DNA of 15,034 nt from Bacteroidota bacterium (GCA_018825925.1 JAHKAT010000029.1:1-15034), one strand, 5' to 3'. Counted from the stretch's first letter, positions 7,627 through 14,973 are shown. Numbers and translations: made by a program. Notes: generated from the letters alone by a model not told the origin.

Positions 7627-8061
7627 ATGGAGACTCTTAAGGAAAGCATAGTGATTACAGTGAAAACAAAGGTCAGTGCACCTATCGAATTAGTTTGGTC
7701 GGTATACACAGATCCTAAGCATATCGTGAAGTGGAACACCGCAAGCACCGAATGGCACACACCTAAAGCGGTCAACAATTTAGTAGAAGGAGGTAGTTTT
7801 TGTTATCGAATGGAATCGAAAGATGGCAAAATTGGTTTTGATTTAGAAGGGAAATATTCAACCATCGAGAAAGCGGAGGAACTTCAATATACTTTAAGTG
7901 ATGGTCGTCAAGTAAAAGTTACTTTTTCACCTACTACTGAATCGCGAATATTGGTGGTTCAGACTTTTGAGGCTGAAAACGAAAATCCTATGGAATTACA
8001 AGCACAAGGGTGGCAGGCCATTTTGGATAATTTCAAAACCTATTGTGAGGGGCAGCTTTAG
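7627..8061 (+). CDS. SRPBCC (START-like, AHSA1-type) domain protein
   Basis: A 144-residue soluble protein of the SRPBCC ligand-binding fold, the usual length for one domain. It starts with the typical strand and helix 'ITVKTKVSAPIELVWSVYTDPKHIVKWN'. The middle is 'WHTPKAVNNLVEGGSFCYRMESKDGKIGFDLEGKY' and the end is the long helix 'GWQAILDNFKTYCE'. The frame is open from an ATG at 7564, but the 21 extra residues are Phe-rich and outside the fold. A TACCTTTT box at 7600-7607 would also place transcription start after that ATG, so 7627 is chosen. Relatives are annotated as activator of Hsp90 ATPase homologues or polyketide-cyclase-like, with small hydrophobic ligands usually unknown. It is divergent from the MbnH-like gene. 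Confidence 0.85.
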   Translation: METLKESIVITVKTKVSAPIELVWSVYTDPKHIVKWNTASTEWHTPKAVNNLVEGGSFCYRMESKDGKIGFDLEGKYSTIEKAEELQYTLSDGRQVKVTFSPTTESRILVVQTFEAENENPMELQAQGWQAILDNFKTYCEGQL

Positions 8062-8206
8062 TCTTTAAATTTTTTGAAAGATAAGTTTCCTTATTTATAT
8101 TTCGCGAAAAATCAAAGGGTCATTTTTTGGTAGAAAAACACTCTAACCAATTTTAAAAAGATGACTCAATTTTGGATTGAACTATACTATTTAATAAAAT
8201 ATTTAA

Positions 8207-8464
8207 ATGTTGAAGCATACAACTTTTTGGTCCAAAATTATTGCCTCCGGGTTGATAATTCTTGCTGTGACTTGGGTTGTTTACAATACTTTTAAATCAA
8301 ATATAAGCGATGACTTTGAATATACAGCACAGATCAAATCTGTCGATAATTTTTACGATTCTTCAAAATCAGAGTTTACAGGGCAAATCCTATCAAATAC
8401 ACTTTTCTCCTACCGCGTCATTGAAAAAAAAGACAAGGGATTAATTATTGAAAAATACTTTTGA
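8207..8464 (+). CDS. N-terminal fragment of a frame-disrupted sensor histidine kinase
   Basis: An 85-residue frame from ATG 8207 to TGA 8462-8464. It holds a basic start, one membrane segment (about 9-27, 'IIASGLIILAVTWVVY') and the beginning of an extracytoplasmic beta-rich domain ending 'KGLIIEKYF'. It overlaps the downstream kinase frame (register +1, open from 8445). Read across with a +1 shift, the sequence continues smoothly into 'DVRKPSGEEIF'. The downstream frame has no credible start of its own (only TTG at 8448). The two parts are therefore best read as one gene of about 855 codons interrupted by a one-base difference. The fragment supplies the first transmembrane helix needed to put the next domain outside the membrane. 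Confidence 0.7.
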   Translation: MLKHTTFWSKIIASGLIILAVTWVVYNTFKSNISDDFEYTAQIKSVDNFYDSSKSEFTGQILSNTLFSYRVIEKKDKGLIIEKYF

Positions 8465-10763
8465 TGTTCGAAAACCAAGTGGTGAAGAGATTTTTAAAGC
8501 CACAAAAAAATATGGCATCGATCCAATAACCTCCGAGCACATTCCTGAACTTGGCGAGATCCGTAGAAAGGGCTTTTTGTTTGGACCTCCCAATTGCAAA
8601 AAACAGGATTTTAAATATTGGCATGTCAATTATGATTCTGTCTTATCAATGAAGTTCCTCAAAGAAGAGAGACTTCAAGAACTTCTCGTTTATCATTATG
8701 TCACTAAGTTTACTGCTGATCAAACCAATAGTTTGGATCATTTAAATGGCGTTCCAGAGGCACGAGGGGTCGATTTAGAAGTGGAATTACATCTCTGGAT
8801 TGAGCCGATCAGTGGGAAAATGATTAAATACGAAGATGCTGCAATCGCTTATTTTTATGATATCAAAACAAAAAAACGGCTTTTTCCATGGAATAAATTT
8901 CACAATTCTTTCGAAGAAATAACCGTATCAAGAAAAATTGCGGAAGCCAAACAACATCTTCAAAAAGAACTTTGGTTAAAAAAAACAATTCCGCTTTCCT
9001 TTGTTTTATTAGCACTTATTGTTCTACTTATAGGATATAAATTTCTCGAAAAACTACTCTGGAGACTGTATTTAACCGTCAGTTTAATTGCGCTATGTGG
9101 CACTGGTTTGACCTTTATGATCTACAGTTCTATGAAATCAAACAACAGAACTTTACAGTATAATGAATTTGAAAATGAGTGTGAAAATTTTCATTTCGCA
9201 ATCACCAAAGAAATTACCAAAAGCGTAAATGCTTTGTATCCTGTTAAAAGTTTGTTTGACATTTATCCCAATTTGAAAAATGATGAATTTGTGCGCTTTG
9301 TTAAAGATTTTCAAAACTTACAAAATCTTAAGTTTCCTATCTCCTATGCCCCACTGATTGCACATTCAGATAAAGTTCAATTTGAAAGCACTAGTTTGGA
9401 CCATCGGAATTTACCTGTTAAATTATTTGAGATGAACGCTTCCAACAAAAAAGTAAGCGTCGAAAAAAGAAATTATTATGCACCCATTTATTATATTGAA
9501 CCGCAATTAGGTAATATTTCCCCTATTGGATTTGACTTGTTATCTAATGAAACTAGGAAAAAAACCCTTCAAAGGGCAAGTAAAACTTTTGAAATAGCGA
9601 CCACTGAACTTATTTATTTGGTACAGTACTCCGAAAAAAAACCAGGTCTTCTCTTAGTTTTGGCAATACAAGACAATTCTAAAAGTCCACGAATAATTAA
9701 AGGTTTTATTACCTCGCCAATTTCTATAGACAAACTGTTTCACAATGCTTTCATAAGCAAACAGTTAAATTCAGACATTTTCTTAGAAGTACATGACAAT
9801 TTTGGGAATTTAATTTATTCAACCAACAAGATTAGTAATCTAGACCGTCAATTAAATCAAAAATCTACTGTTCAAGTGGCTGACAGGGCATGGTCGTTAA
9901 GCTTTCACGGAAGTAAGAGTTTTGGTTCAGTTCAGAATAAGAGTTTTGAAAATTTCGTTTTAATAATCGGAATCCTGTTTACGGCATTGATTTCCACCTT
10001 CTTATTTTTCGTTCTGTCAGACGACAGAAAAAAGGTTATGGAAACCAATAAACGTCTGGCAGCGGAATTGGATGAAAGAGAAAGAGCCGAGAAAAAACTG
10101 ATTGATGTAGAACAGTTTGCATACATTGCTTCTCATGATCTTCAACAACCTTTGAGGACCGTTTCCAACTATATTGGATTAATCAACGATTTCATCCCAG
10201 ACGATACCAAAAAAGAAATAGAACCTTTTATTAAAACCATCAGCGGCGCAACGAGTAGAATGCAAGAATTGATAAAAGACCTACTCGAATACTCGAGACT
10301 TGGCAAAGAAGATAATAAAACAGAAGTTAATTGTAACGAGCTGTTGAATAACATAATCACTGACTTAGAATCGATGATTCAAGGACAAAATGCCCTCATA
10401 ACTTTCGATAAATTACCAATAATCAATGGTTACAAATCAGGACTTAATTCTGTTTTTCAAAACTTAATCAATAACGCCATCAAGTTTAACACCTCTGATA
10501 AAGTTTCGACAGTACATATTCAATGTCGCGTTTTAGCCGATGAATACTTGTTTGAAGTCATTGATAACGGCATAGGTATAGAATCGCGTTATTTGGATAA
10601 AATATTTGCTATTTTCCAAAGATTGCATTCAGAAAAGGAATTTTCAGGAACGGGTATTGGCTTGGCGCAATGTAAAAAAATCGTTGAATTACATGGGGGG
10701 AGAATTGGTGTTTCCTCCATTCCTATGGTGGGCAGTACTTTTTATTTTACCATTCCAAAATAG
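8448..10763 (+). CDS. Sensor histidine kinase: PorA/DUF3068-like region, CHASE, HisKA, HATPase (frameshifted from 8207)
   Basis: Residues are counted from the TTG at 8448 (771 residues); the true start is probably 8207 in the other frame. Residues 5-165 look like the PorA/DUF3068 extracytoplasmic domain ('FKYWHVNYD', 'LWIEPISGKMIKYED', 'PWNKF'). Membrane helices lie at about 180-198 and 205-227. Residues 240-480 match a CHASE ligand-sensing domain ('YYAPIYYIEPQLGN', 'GFDLLSNETRKKTLQRASKT', then a T and 'LVQ'). A further helix is at 502-524, then a short coiled coil. The HisKA helix carries phospho-acceptor H563 in 'IASHDLQQPLR'. The HATPase domain has the N-box around N672-N676, G1 DNGIGI (706-711) and G2 GTGIGLA (734-740). 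All kinase motifs are intact. With the upstream fragment there are four helices, which places DUF3068 and CHASE outside and the kinase inside. There is no receiver domain and no response regulator nearby, so the output is unknown. Confidence 0.82.
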   Translation: MKNTFDVRKPSGEEIFKATKKYGIDPITSEHIPELGEIRRKGFLFGPPNCKKQDFKYWHVNYDSVLSMKFLKEERLQELLVYHYVTKFTADQTNSLDHLNGVPEARGVDLEVELHLWIEPISGKMIKYEDAAIAYFYDIKTKKRLFPWNKFHNSFEEITVSRKIAEAKQHLQKELWLKKTIPLSFVLLALIVLLIGYKFLEKLLWRLYLTVSLIALCGTGLTFMIYSSMKSNNRTLQYNEFENECENFHFAITKEITKSVNALYPVKSLFDIYPNLKNDEFVRFVKDFQNLQNLKFPISYAPLIAHSDKVQFESTSLDHRNLPVKLFEMNASNKKVSVEKRNYYAPIYYIEPQLGNISPIGFDLLSNETRKKTLQRASKTFEIATTELIYLVQYSEKKPGLLLVLAIQDNSKSPRIIKGFITSPISIDKLFHNAFISKQLNSDIFLEVHDNFGNLIYSTNKISNLDRQLNQKSTVQVADRAWSLSFHGSKSFGSVQNKSFENFVLIIGILFTALISTFLFFVLSDDRKKVMETNKRLAAELDERERAEKKLIDVEQFAYIASHDLQQPLRTVSNYIGLINDFIPDDTKKEIEPFIKTISGATSRMQELIKDLLEYSRLGKEDNKTEVNCNELLNNIITDLESMIQGQNALITFDKLPIINGYKSGLNSVFQNLINNAIKFNTSDKVSTVHIQCRVLADEYLFEVIDNGIGIESRYLDKIFAIFQRLHSEKEFSGTGIGLAQCKKIVELHGGRIGVSSIPMVGSTFYFTIPK
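8459..8465 (+). other. Frame-change site (TTTT-GA) within the sensor kinase gene
   Basis: In the upstream frame the codons are TAC TTT TGA (8456-8464). A +1 slip on the T4 run 8459-8462 lets a Phe tRNA re-pair on TTT and continue as GAT GTT, giving 'KYF-DV'. Equivalently, the window carries one base too many in T4 (8459-8462) or in A5 (8451-8455). The geometry, a TGA in the A site after a slippery TTT, resembles the RF2 +1 site. But the only purine-rich element (AAGGGA, 8435-8440) is too far upstream for the RF2 arrangement. A real indel or a sequence error is the simpler explanation. Confidence 0.55.
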
Positions 10764-10914
10764 ACGAAAAGTTCTCCGGTGGTTAGCTTAATTGTCCAAA
10801 ATAAGAAAGTTGCGTTTTGCTAATCTATTCAAATCCTTCAAGTGAAGTACACTTCATAAAAGAACTTATCCAATTTGAATGAAAAGACCGCAAAAACGCT
10901 TTCGCAATTTCCGA

Positions 10915-10959
10915 GTAAAAACTACCCAATCGAGTAAGGATTATACGGGTTGTTTTTAC
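10915..10959. promoter_or_regulatory. Large inverted repeat, candidate activator (enhancer) site
   Basis: GTAAAAACTACCC (10915-10927) and GGGTTGTTTTTAC (10947-10959) are inverted copies matching at 12 of 13 positions, separated by 19 bp. A direct repeat GAGTAA occurs at 10913-10918 and 10932-10937. The centre (10937) lies about 120 bp upstream of the start point predicted from the sigma-54 box at 11036-11049, where enhancer-binding proteins usually bind. The repeat could instead be a hairpin ending the kinase transcript, but there is no T-tract. Elsewhere in the 317-bp gap 10764-11080, a shorter dyad TGAAGT-AC-ACTTCA lies at 10843-10856. I see no small coding frame or RNA gene there. Confidence 0.5.
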
Positions 10960-11035
10960 CCCACGATAAAGGCACCACCTCCCAATAGTCTGTTTTACTG
11001 AAACTTAAAATTACAACTCCATCTAACTTAGGTAC

Positions 11036-11049
11036 GGCACAGCAATTGC
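11036..11049 (+). promoter_or_regulatory. Sigma-54 (RpoN) -24/-12 promoter
   Basis: GGCAC (11036-11040), five bases, then TTGC (11046-11049) match the invariant parts of the sigma-54 consensus (TGGCACG-N4-TTGCA). The GG and GC dinucleotides are exactly 12 bp apart; only flanking positions differ. The start point should fall near 11060, leaving a leader of about 20 bases before the ATG at 11081. I found no other GGCAC-N5-TTGC on either strand of the window. Confidence 0.65.
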
Positions 11050-11080
11050 CAATGGTTATTGTAAAATTAAAAGTTGTAAA

Positions 11081-11272
11081 ATGGGAATTAATTTATGTGT
11101 CAATTGTGAGAATGCACCCGAGTGTATTTGGATAAGTGATAGAACCATTTATTGCAATGAATTTTCTATACAACCAAGCCGAAAGGCACCAATTCTTTTA
11201 GAAACTGACAGTAAGGAAGCATTAAAAATCACAACGTTGACACACGACACAAATACCGAACAATCAACTTAA
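11081..11272 (+). CDS. Small four-cysteine (zinc-ribbon-like) protein
   Basis: A 63-residue cytoplasmic protein with cysteines at 6, 9, 15 and 25 ('LCVNCENAPEC', 'IYCNEF'). The CxxC-x5-C-x9-C spacing suggests a small zinc-binding fold. The C-terminal half (31-63) is polar and probably disordered. Similar small 'C.NC...C.W.......YC..F' proteins occur in Bacteroidota, but their function is not known to me. It is preceded by the sigma-54 box at 11036-11049 and followed after 80 bp by a Rnk/GreA-C-like gene that may share the transcript. A regulatory or redox-stress role is only an inference from that setting. Confidence 0.72.
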   Translation: MGINLCVNCENAPECIWISDRTIYCNEFSIQPSRKAPILLETDSKEALKITTLTHDTNTEQST

Positions 11273-11352
11273 AACACAAGCTATTTAGTGGTAATTGTAT
11301 CAGCGAGTTTATTTTGGTTTCTTAAATAGTGTACAAAACAAAAAAGTTCAAT

Positions 11353-11742
11353 ATGAAATATGGAAAAATAATCATGAAGGAAAATGAATACGATTTGCTC
11401 CTTACGATTTTAGAAAAAGCATACAATAAAGATGAAGTTTCGGTAGAATGCTATAAAAAACTTAATCGCGAATTAAAAACCGCTGAGTGCCCTCCTGCCC
11501 CAGAATTCCCTATGGATGTTGTAACTTTTGGTTCTGTAGTTGAAGTAGACACGCCCTATGGCACAATGTCGGGTTATCGATTGGTGGCTCCGGGTGAACA
11601 AAATACTTCAGAGAAAAAAGTATCGGTTTTATCGCCAATGGGATCAGCAATTATCGGTTATGCCGAAGGTGATGAAGTAGTATGGAATTTTCCTGCAGGG
11701 CTGAAAAAAATTAAAATAATGAAGGTGGAAAACGAGATTTAA
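11353..11742 (+). CDS. Rnk/GreA-GreB C-terminal-domain protein
   Basis: A 129-residue protein. Residues 1-45 are a helical lead ('MKYGKIIMKENEYDLLLTILEK'). Residues 53-125 are a GreA/GreB C-terminal (FKBP-like) domain with the Rnk-type core 'VSVLSPMGSAIIGYAEGDEVVW' at about 90-111. The long GreA coiled coil that enters the RNA polymerase secondary channel is missing, as in Rnk (regulator of nucleoside diphosphate kinase) proteins, so binding to RNA polymerase without transcript-cleavage activity is likely. The frame is open from a GTG at 11329, but family members start at 'MKYG..I', so 11353 is preferred. It lies 80 bp behind the four-cysteine gene and may be co-expressed from the sigma-54 promoter. 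It converges with the T9SS gene at 11768. Confidence 0.85.
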   Translation: MKYGKIIMKENEYDLLLTILEKAYNKDEVSVECYKKLNRELKTAECPPAPEFPMDVVTFGSVVEVDTPYGTMSGYRLVAPGEQNTSEKKVSVLSPMGSAIIGYAEGDEVVWNFPAGLKKIKIMKVENEI

Positions 11743-11748
11743 TTTCAT

Positions 11749-11769
11749 AAAAAACAAGCTTCGTTTTTT
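11749..11769. terminator. Bidirectional terminator-like hairpin between convergent genes
   Basis: AAAAAAC (11749-11755) pairs with GTTTTTT (11763-11769) around a 7-nt loop. The A-tract and T-tract make it symmetrical, so it could end transcripts from both sides. It begins 7 bp after the plus-strand stop (11740-11742). It overlaps the first two bases of the minus-strand stop codon (11768-11770). Confidence 0.5.
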
Positions 11770-13054
11770 ACATTTTTACCATCTTGATTGTTCTGTAATT
11801 ACCGTTCCCCTTTTTAAACAATCCTATATAAATTCCCTTCTTTAAATTTTCAATAATAAACTCTTTAGTTTCAGATAATTCAATGGAATACACAATGACA
11901 CCTTTATCATCTAGGAGTATAAATTCATTCTGAATTTCAGGATTAAAATTCCTATATTTTATGGAAAAGTGATCCGTTGTAGGATTGGGAAAAACATCTA
12001 TAAGATTTCCTTTTGGAGGAACTACGGAAATAATTGGATAATAGGTAAGTTCACCATCCATATTTCGTTCTCCCAATCGATAATACAATATAGAGTCCGT
12101 TACAAACTCATTATCTATAACTGAATAGGACTCTGCTTTAAAGGTGTTATTCTTGGCCTTCGTGGTACTTATTTCAACAAAATTATCGTCTTTCAATCTT
12201 TCTAAAACATAACAATTCATATTAAACTCAGAGGCAATCTCCCATGATAATAGTCTATCTTGGTTTGAAAGTATCTCCGCTTCAAAGGACAGCAAATGAA
12301 TGGTCATTGCAGAAAGTGAATAATAAATTGTTAATTGAACTTGATCAATTTCTGGGATTTTATCAGAAATTCCAGCTGCATTATCACTTATTGCGGAAAT
12401 TCTAACTCCAAAATTAGAATTATTCACGTTGGTGCAATTTAAATTCTCGCCCCACAAATCATTGGACCCACCATATATTTTTGTGGAAAATACGTCCTGC
12501 TGATATTTGCTATTGTCTGACTTGTTTTTTGTGCTTACGCTCCCGTTCAGGATTAATTTAACCTCATGATCTTTCATACTGATAGGCCCAATACCAGTCA
12601 ACCTACGTGTTATTGAAAGCTCTACTCCATCTATGACAGCATTTTGAGGTAAGTTGAATTGAAAGTTTGAAAAATCTAGATAATTCGTTCGCTCTGCATT
12701 GAATAGATTATAACTTATTCCAATTGAATTTTTAGCAACTTTACTAATGTCTTTCGATTTTAAGTTTTCCGGCGAATGATTTGTCCAATTTCCCTTTGTC
12801 CCCGTTTGAGTATTGGTAGTTTCTTTAATCGTATTAGCAGTAGCGACTTGCGTGGAGGTTTGGGCATTTACATTAAAAGAACTAAAACATGCTACCATAA
12901 CATATATACTGCAAGCTAAGTAGAACTTTAAACACCTAAAATTAAATGTTCGCGGTGTATTTATTGGAAACAACTTGAGTAAACAAAGAGATAACCAGTC
13001 CTTGTCTTCTTTAAACGAGTTGTGAGTATATTGATTTTTTGAAATTGTCTCCAT
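11768..13054 (-). CDS. T9SS-exported multidomain surface protein
   Basis: A 428-residue secreted protein as started here. A hydrophobic signal segment 'YLACSIYVMVACFSSF' ends at a good cleavage site (NVNA-Q, about residue 64), so the n-region is unusually long (about 42 residues). Residues 85-255 form a beta-sandwich module seen in many Bacteroidota and phage surface proteins ('LDFSNFQFNLPQNAVIDGVELSI', 'YGGSNDLWGE', 'NNSNFGVRISA', 'IDQVQLTIYY'). Residues 260-350 are a fibronectin-III-like domain ('LLSFEAEI', 'WEIASEFNMNCYVLER', 'YYRLGERNMDGE'). Residues 360-428 are the Por sorting domain ('DVFPNPTTDHFSI', 'LKKGIYIGLF'). A surface adhesin or matrix component is likely but unproven. The frame extends upstream to 13243 and includes an ATG at 13138 before another hydrophobic stretch; 13054 is preferred because it follows an A-rich stretch. 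Confidence 0.75.
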   Translation of the reverse strand: METISKNQYTHNSFKEDKDWLSLCLLKLFPINTPRTFNFRCLKFYLACSIYVMVACFSSFNVNAQTSTQVATANTIKETTNTQTGTKGNWTNHSPENLKSKDISKVAKNSIGISYNLFNAERTNYLDFSNFQFNLPQNAVIDGVELSITRRLTGIGPISMKDHEVKLILNGSVSTKNKSDNSKYQQDVFSTKIYGGSNDLWGENLNCTNVNNSNFGVRISAISDNAAGISDKIPEIDQVQLTIYYSLSAMTIHLLSFEAEILSNQDRLLSWEIASEFNMNCYVLERLKDDNFVEISTTKAKNNTFKAESYSVIDNEFVTDSILYYRLGERNMDGELTYYPIISVVPPKGNLIDVFPNPTTDHFSIKYRNFNPEIQNEFILLDDKGVIVYSIELSETKEFIIENLKKGIYIGLFKKGNGNYRTIKMVKM

Positions 13055-13315
13055 TTTATTTTCTTTTAGCACGATCATAAAACAAAAAGGATTGAAACCT
13101 AACCAATAAATGGATAACAACCTTAGAATGTGCTTCATACCACCGTGCAAATACTTCAGTAGCCAGAAAGTTTTAACTACCAAAATAAACTTGGTACAAA
13201 TTTCAACTTTATAATGATTATAGACTGTAGATGTAACTCCCAAAAAAAAGTAGTTAAAATTCTACAAATACCTATGCGAACATTTGATTATCACCCATCA
13301 AGATTCAGATTTAAG

Positions 13316-13362
13316 GGAATTAATAACCTATGATTCAAGACTGAATCGACGATTTTAATTCC
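13316..13362. repeat. Nested inverted repeat in the 13055-13411 spacer
   Basis: GGAATTAA (13316-13323) pairs with TTAATTCC (13355-13362). Inside it GATTCA (13332-13337) pairs with TGAATC (13342-13347) around AGAC. Both arms are perfect, and the interior loops are 8 and 7 bases. It lies between two minus-strand genes, downstream of 13412-14560 and upstream of 11768-13054, without a T-tract on either side. It may be an operator or an mRNA 3' structure rather than an intrinsic terminator. In the rest of 13055-13411 I see only the doubtful upstream extension of the T9SS frame. Confidence 0.55.
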
Positions 13363-13411
13363 TCAATTCAAGGCAAACAAGTTTAAATCATATAGTAGAA
13401 GTGATTTTAAA

Positions 13412-14560
13412 TTACCAACAGAATCCAAATTTAAAGATCAGTTGATTGATTGGTAATTTTGCTTTAAACTTATCGCTACCCATATTTCCTACATAGCCAT
13501 AATTATTTGTGTAACTTGCTTGGTCCGTATACTTTGAAGTTTCAACACCAAACAAAATACTTTCGTATTTTAAAGAAAAGCCAAACACTTTTATGAGAGC
13601 AAATGATGCGTCATCTCTTTCTATAGTCTGAGAATAATTCGCATCTGGACCGTCGTACACAATGCTACCACCAAAATTTGCTGAAGGAAGAAAATCATAG
13701 TAGAAAGTTAGTCTAAAATCTGCATCTCTAAAAGGTGACAAAACGATTGCTGGTCCTCCCCCTCCGCCCATTTTAGCGAATCCATTGTATTTATAGTCGT
13801 CATAAGGTTTGCCTAAATTTTCATAGGAAAAAGGTTGAATACCTCCCATTAATTTTAATGAAAGTCCAAAATTTAAAAAGAAAGGAAGTTTACTGTTCAA
13901 GCTGTTAAATCCAGCCACGCCGCTCCATCCACCTTCAAATCCTGCAGTTGCTCCCATTCCACCTTGACCTTGCATGTCTTGTTTAATTGTTGTGCTTTTG
14001 CTTGCAGGATCTCCCATTTTACTTTTTGGAAGCATCACTGCCACATAAACATTTCCATACGAAATGGACTCTTTCGAGCTATTGTTGTTTGCACTAGAGG
14101 TGCGCGTTGCACTTTCGTTGTAGAAAGGATAAATTAAAATAGAATATTCCTCCTCGTTGTTTTCACTGATATCAATCAAGCTGATCTGTACCTTGCCTTT
14201 CTCAAAAATATTTGCATTTTCATCTTGATCATTCTCTAATTTGGTCACCTTACCTTTGGTGATTGTAAAACCACTTTTTTCCATTTGAGAATAATAATTC
14301 AAGTAACTAGTGCGGTCTCTAAAACTATATTGAAATACTCTTGGGTTTAATTCATAACTAACCTTTTCGCCAAACTTGCTAAATTCTTGTCGTTCCTTAT
14401 CCTTTCCGATAAAACTGAAGCCTTTCACACTGAGCTCCTTTTCGAGCGCACTAGGGTCTTTTTTCGAGATATTAATTAGTTCATTGACTGATTTAAAGGT
14501 CTGAGAAAAGCTATAGTTGCCAATAAGTAAGATTAAAACTAAGGTGATTTTTTTAAGCAT
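13412..14560 (-). CDS. Probable outer-membrane beta-barrel protein, unrecognised family
   Basis: A 382-residue exported protein of unknown function. Residues 1-19 are a signal peptide (MLKK start, cleavage near SFS-Q). Residues 21-150 form a mixed alpha/beta domain with a repeated 'GF.....' pattern. Residues 168-178 ('YGNVYVAVMLP') start a second part. A glycine-rich stretch follows at 197-219 and a run of five glycines at 265-269. From about 220 onward, alternating hydrophobic and aromatic strands ('FFLNFGLSLKL', 'FRLTFYYDFLPS', 'FGFSLKYESILFGVE', 'LIFKFGFCW') and an aromatic C-terminal residue suggest an outer-membrane barrel of eight or so strands. There is no T9SS tag and no lipobox. It is transcribed divergently from the gene at 14608, 47 bp away. 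No function is proposed. Confidence 0.75.
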   Translation of the reverse strand: MLKKITLVLILLIGNYSFSQTFKSVNELINISKKDPSALEKELSVKGFSFIGKDKERQEFSKFGEKVSYELNPRVFQYSFRDRTSYLNYYSQMEKSGFTITKGKVTKLENDQDENANIFEKGKVQISLIDISENNEEEYSILIYPFYNESATRTSSANNNSSKESISYGNVYVAVMLPKSKMGDPASKSTTIKQDMQGQGGMGATAGFEGGWSGVAGFNSLNSKLPFFLNFGLSLKLMGGIQPFSYENLGKPYDDYKYNGFAKMGGGGGPAIVLSPFRDADFRLTFYYDFLPSANFGGSIVYDGPDANYSQTIERDDASFALIKVFGFSLKYESILFGVETSKYTDQASYTNNYGYVGNMGSDKFKAKLPINQLIFKFGFCW

Positions 14561-14607
14561 ATTAGCGAAGAATTGAAATCAAAAATAGAAATCCTGTTTG
14601 ATGATTT

Positions 14608-14973
14608 ATGATAAGAAAATTTGCGTTAAATTTATGGCGATGGAAAATTGGAACCGAAGAACTTCCAAATACTGACGGTTCGGTTAGCTTGGATGATTTG
14701 TCTCGAACCGAATGGAGTGACGAGTTTGAACAGCTATGCCGGAACAGGCTCATAATTGGAGCATTACGGTACGGAAGGTTGAATGCAAAAAATAAACCAC
14801 AGTACAATAGAATAGAATCTATTCGGAAAAGGTTATTGAATTATGAGCAAACAGGGAATACTGAAAACCTTGTAGATATTGCAAATATTTGTTTATGTGA
14901 ATATGTCGAAGGCAATCATCCGAATAAGCATTTTGCGGCGATAGACGACGGGGAGCACGTAAAACCCATGTGA
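14608..14973 (+). CDS. Conserved hypothetical protein of phage/mobile-element type
   Basis: A 121-residue soluble protein without signal peptide or membrane segment. The core 'LCRNRLIIGALRYGRL' (43-58), 'IESIRKRLLNYEQTGNTENLVDIANICLCEYVEGNHPNKHF' and 'DDGEHV' (113-118) resembles short proteins I associate with prophages and mobile elements. Their function is unknown to me; the mostly helical pattern with acidic residues could bind nucleotides, but this is a guess. The start ATG at 14608 lies 47 bp from the divergent minus-strand gene. A stem-loop follows its stop directly. It could mark the edge of an inserted element extending beyond the window. Confidence 0.65.
   Translation: MIRKFALNLWRWKIGTEELPNTDGSVSLDDLSRTEWSDEFEQLCRNRLIIGALRYGRLNAKNKPQYNRIESIRKRLLNYEQTGNTENLVDIANICLCEYVEGNHPNKHFAAIDDGEHVKPM

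Noticed and set aside
8424..8431. A8 run as a transcriptional-slippage site restoring the kinase frame
   Set aside because: Adding one A gives a frame that stops at TGA 8449-8451. Losing one A gives a frame that stops at TAA 8442-8444. Neither reaches the kinase frame.
8435..8440. AAGGGA as an RF2-like stimulatory Shine-Dalgarno element
   Set aside because: It lies 18 bases before the slippery TTT, far from the about 3-base spacing of RF2, and Bacteroidota make little use of Shine-Dalgarno pairing.
11329..11352. GTG start for the Rnk-like protein
   Set aside because: Family members begin with the 'MKYG' helix, which matches the ATG at 11353.
14562..14807. Minus-strand 81-codon frame opposite the phage-type gene
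   Set aside because: Overlaps a better-supported plus-strand gene and shows no recognisable features.
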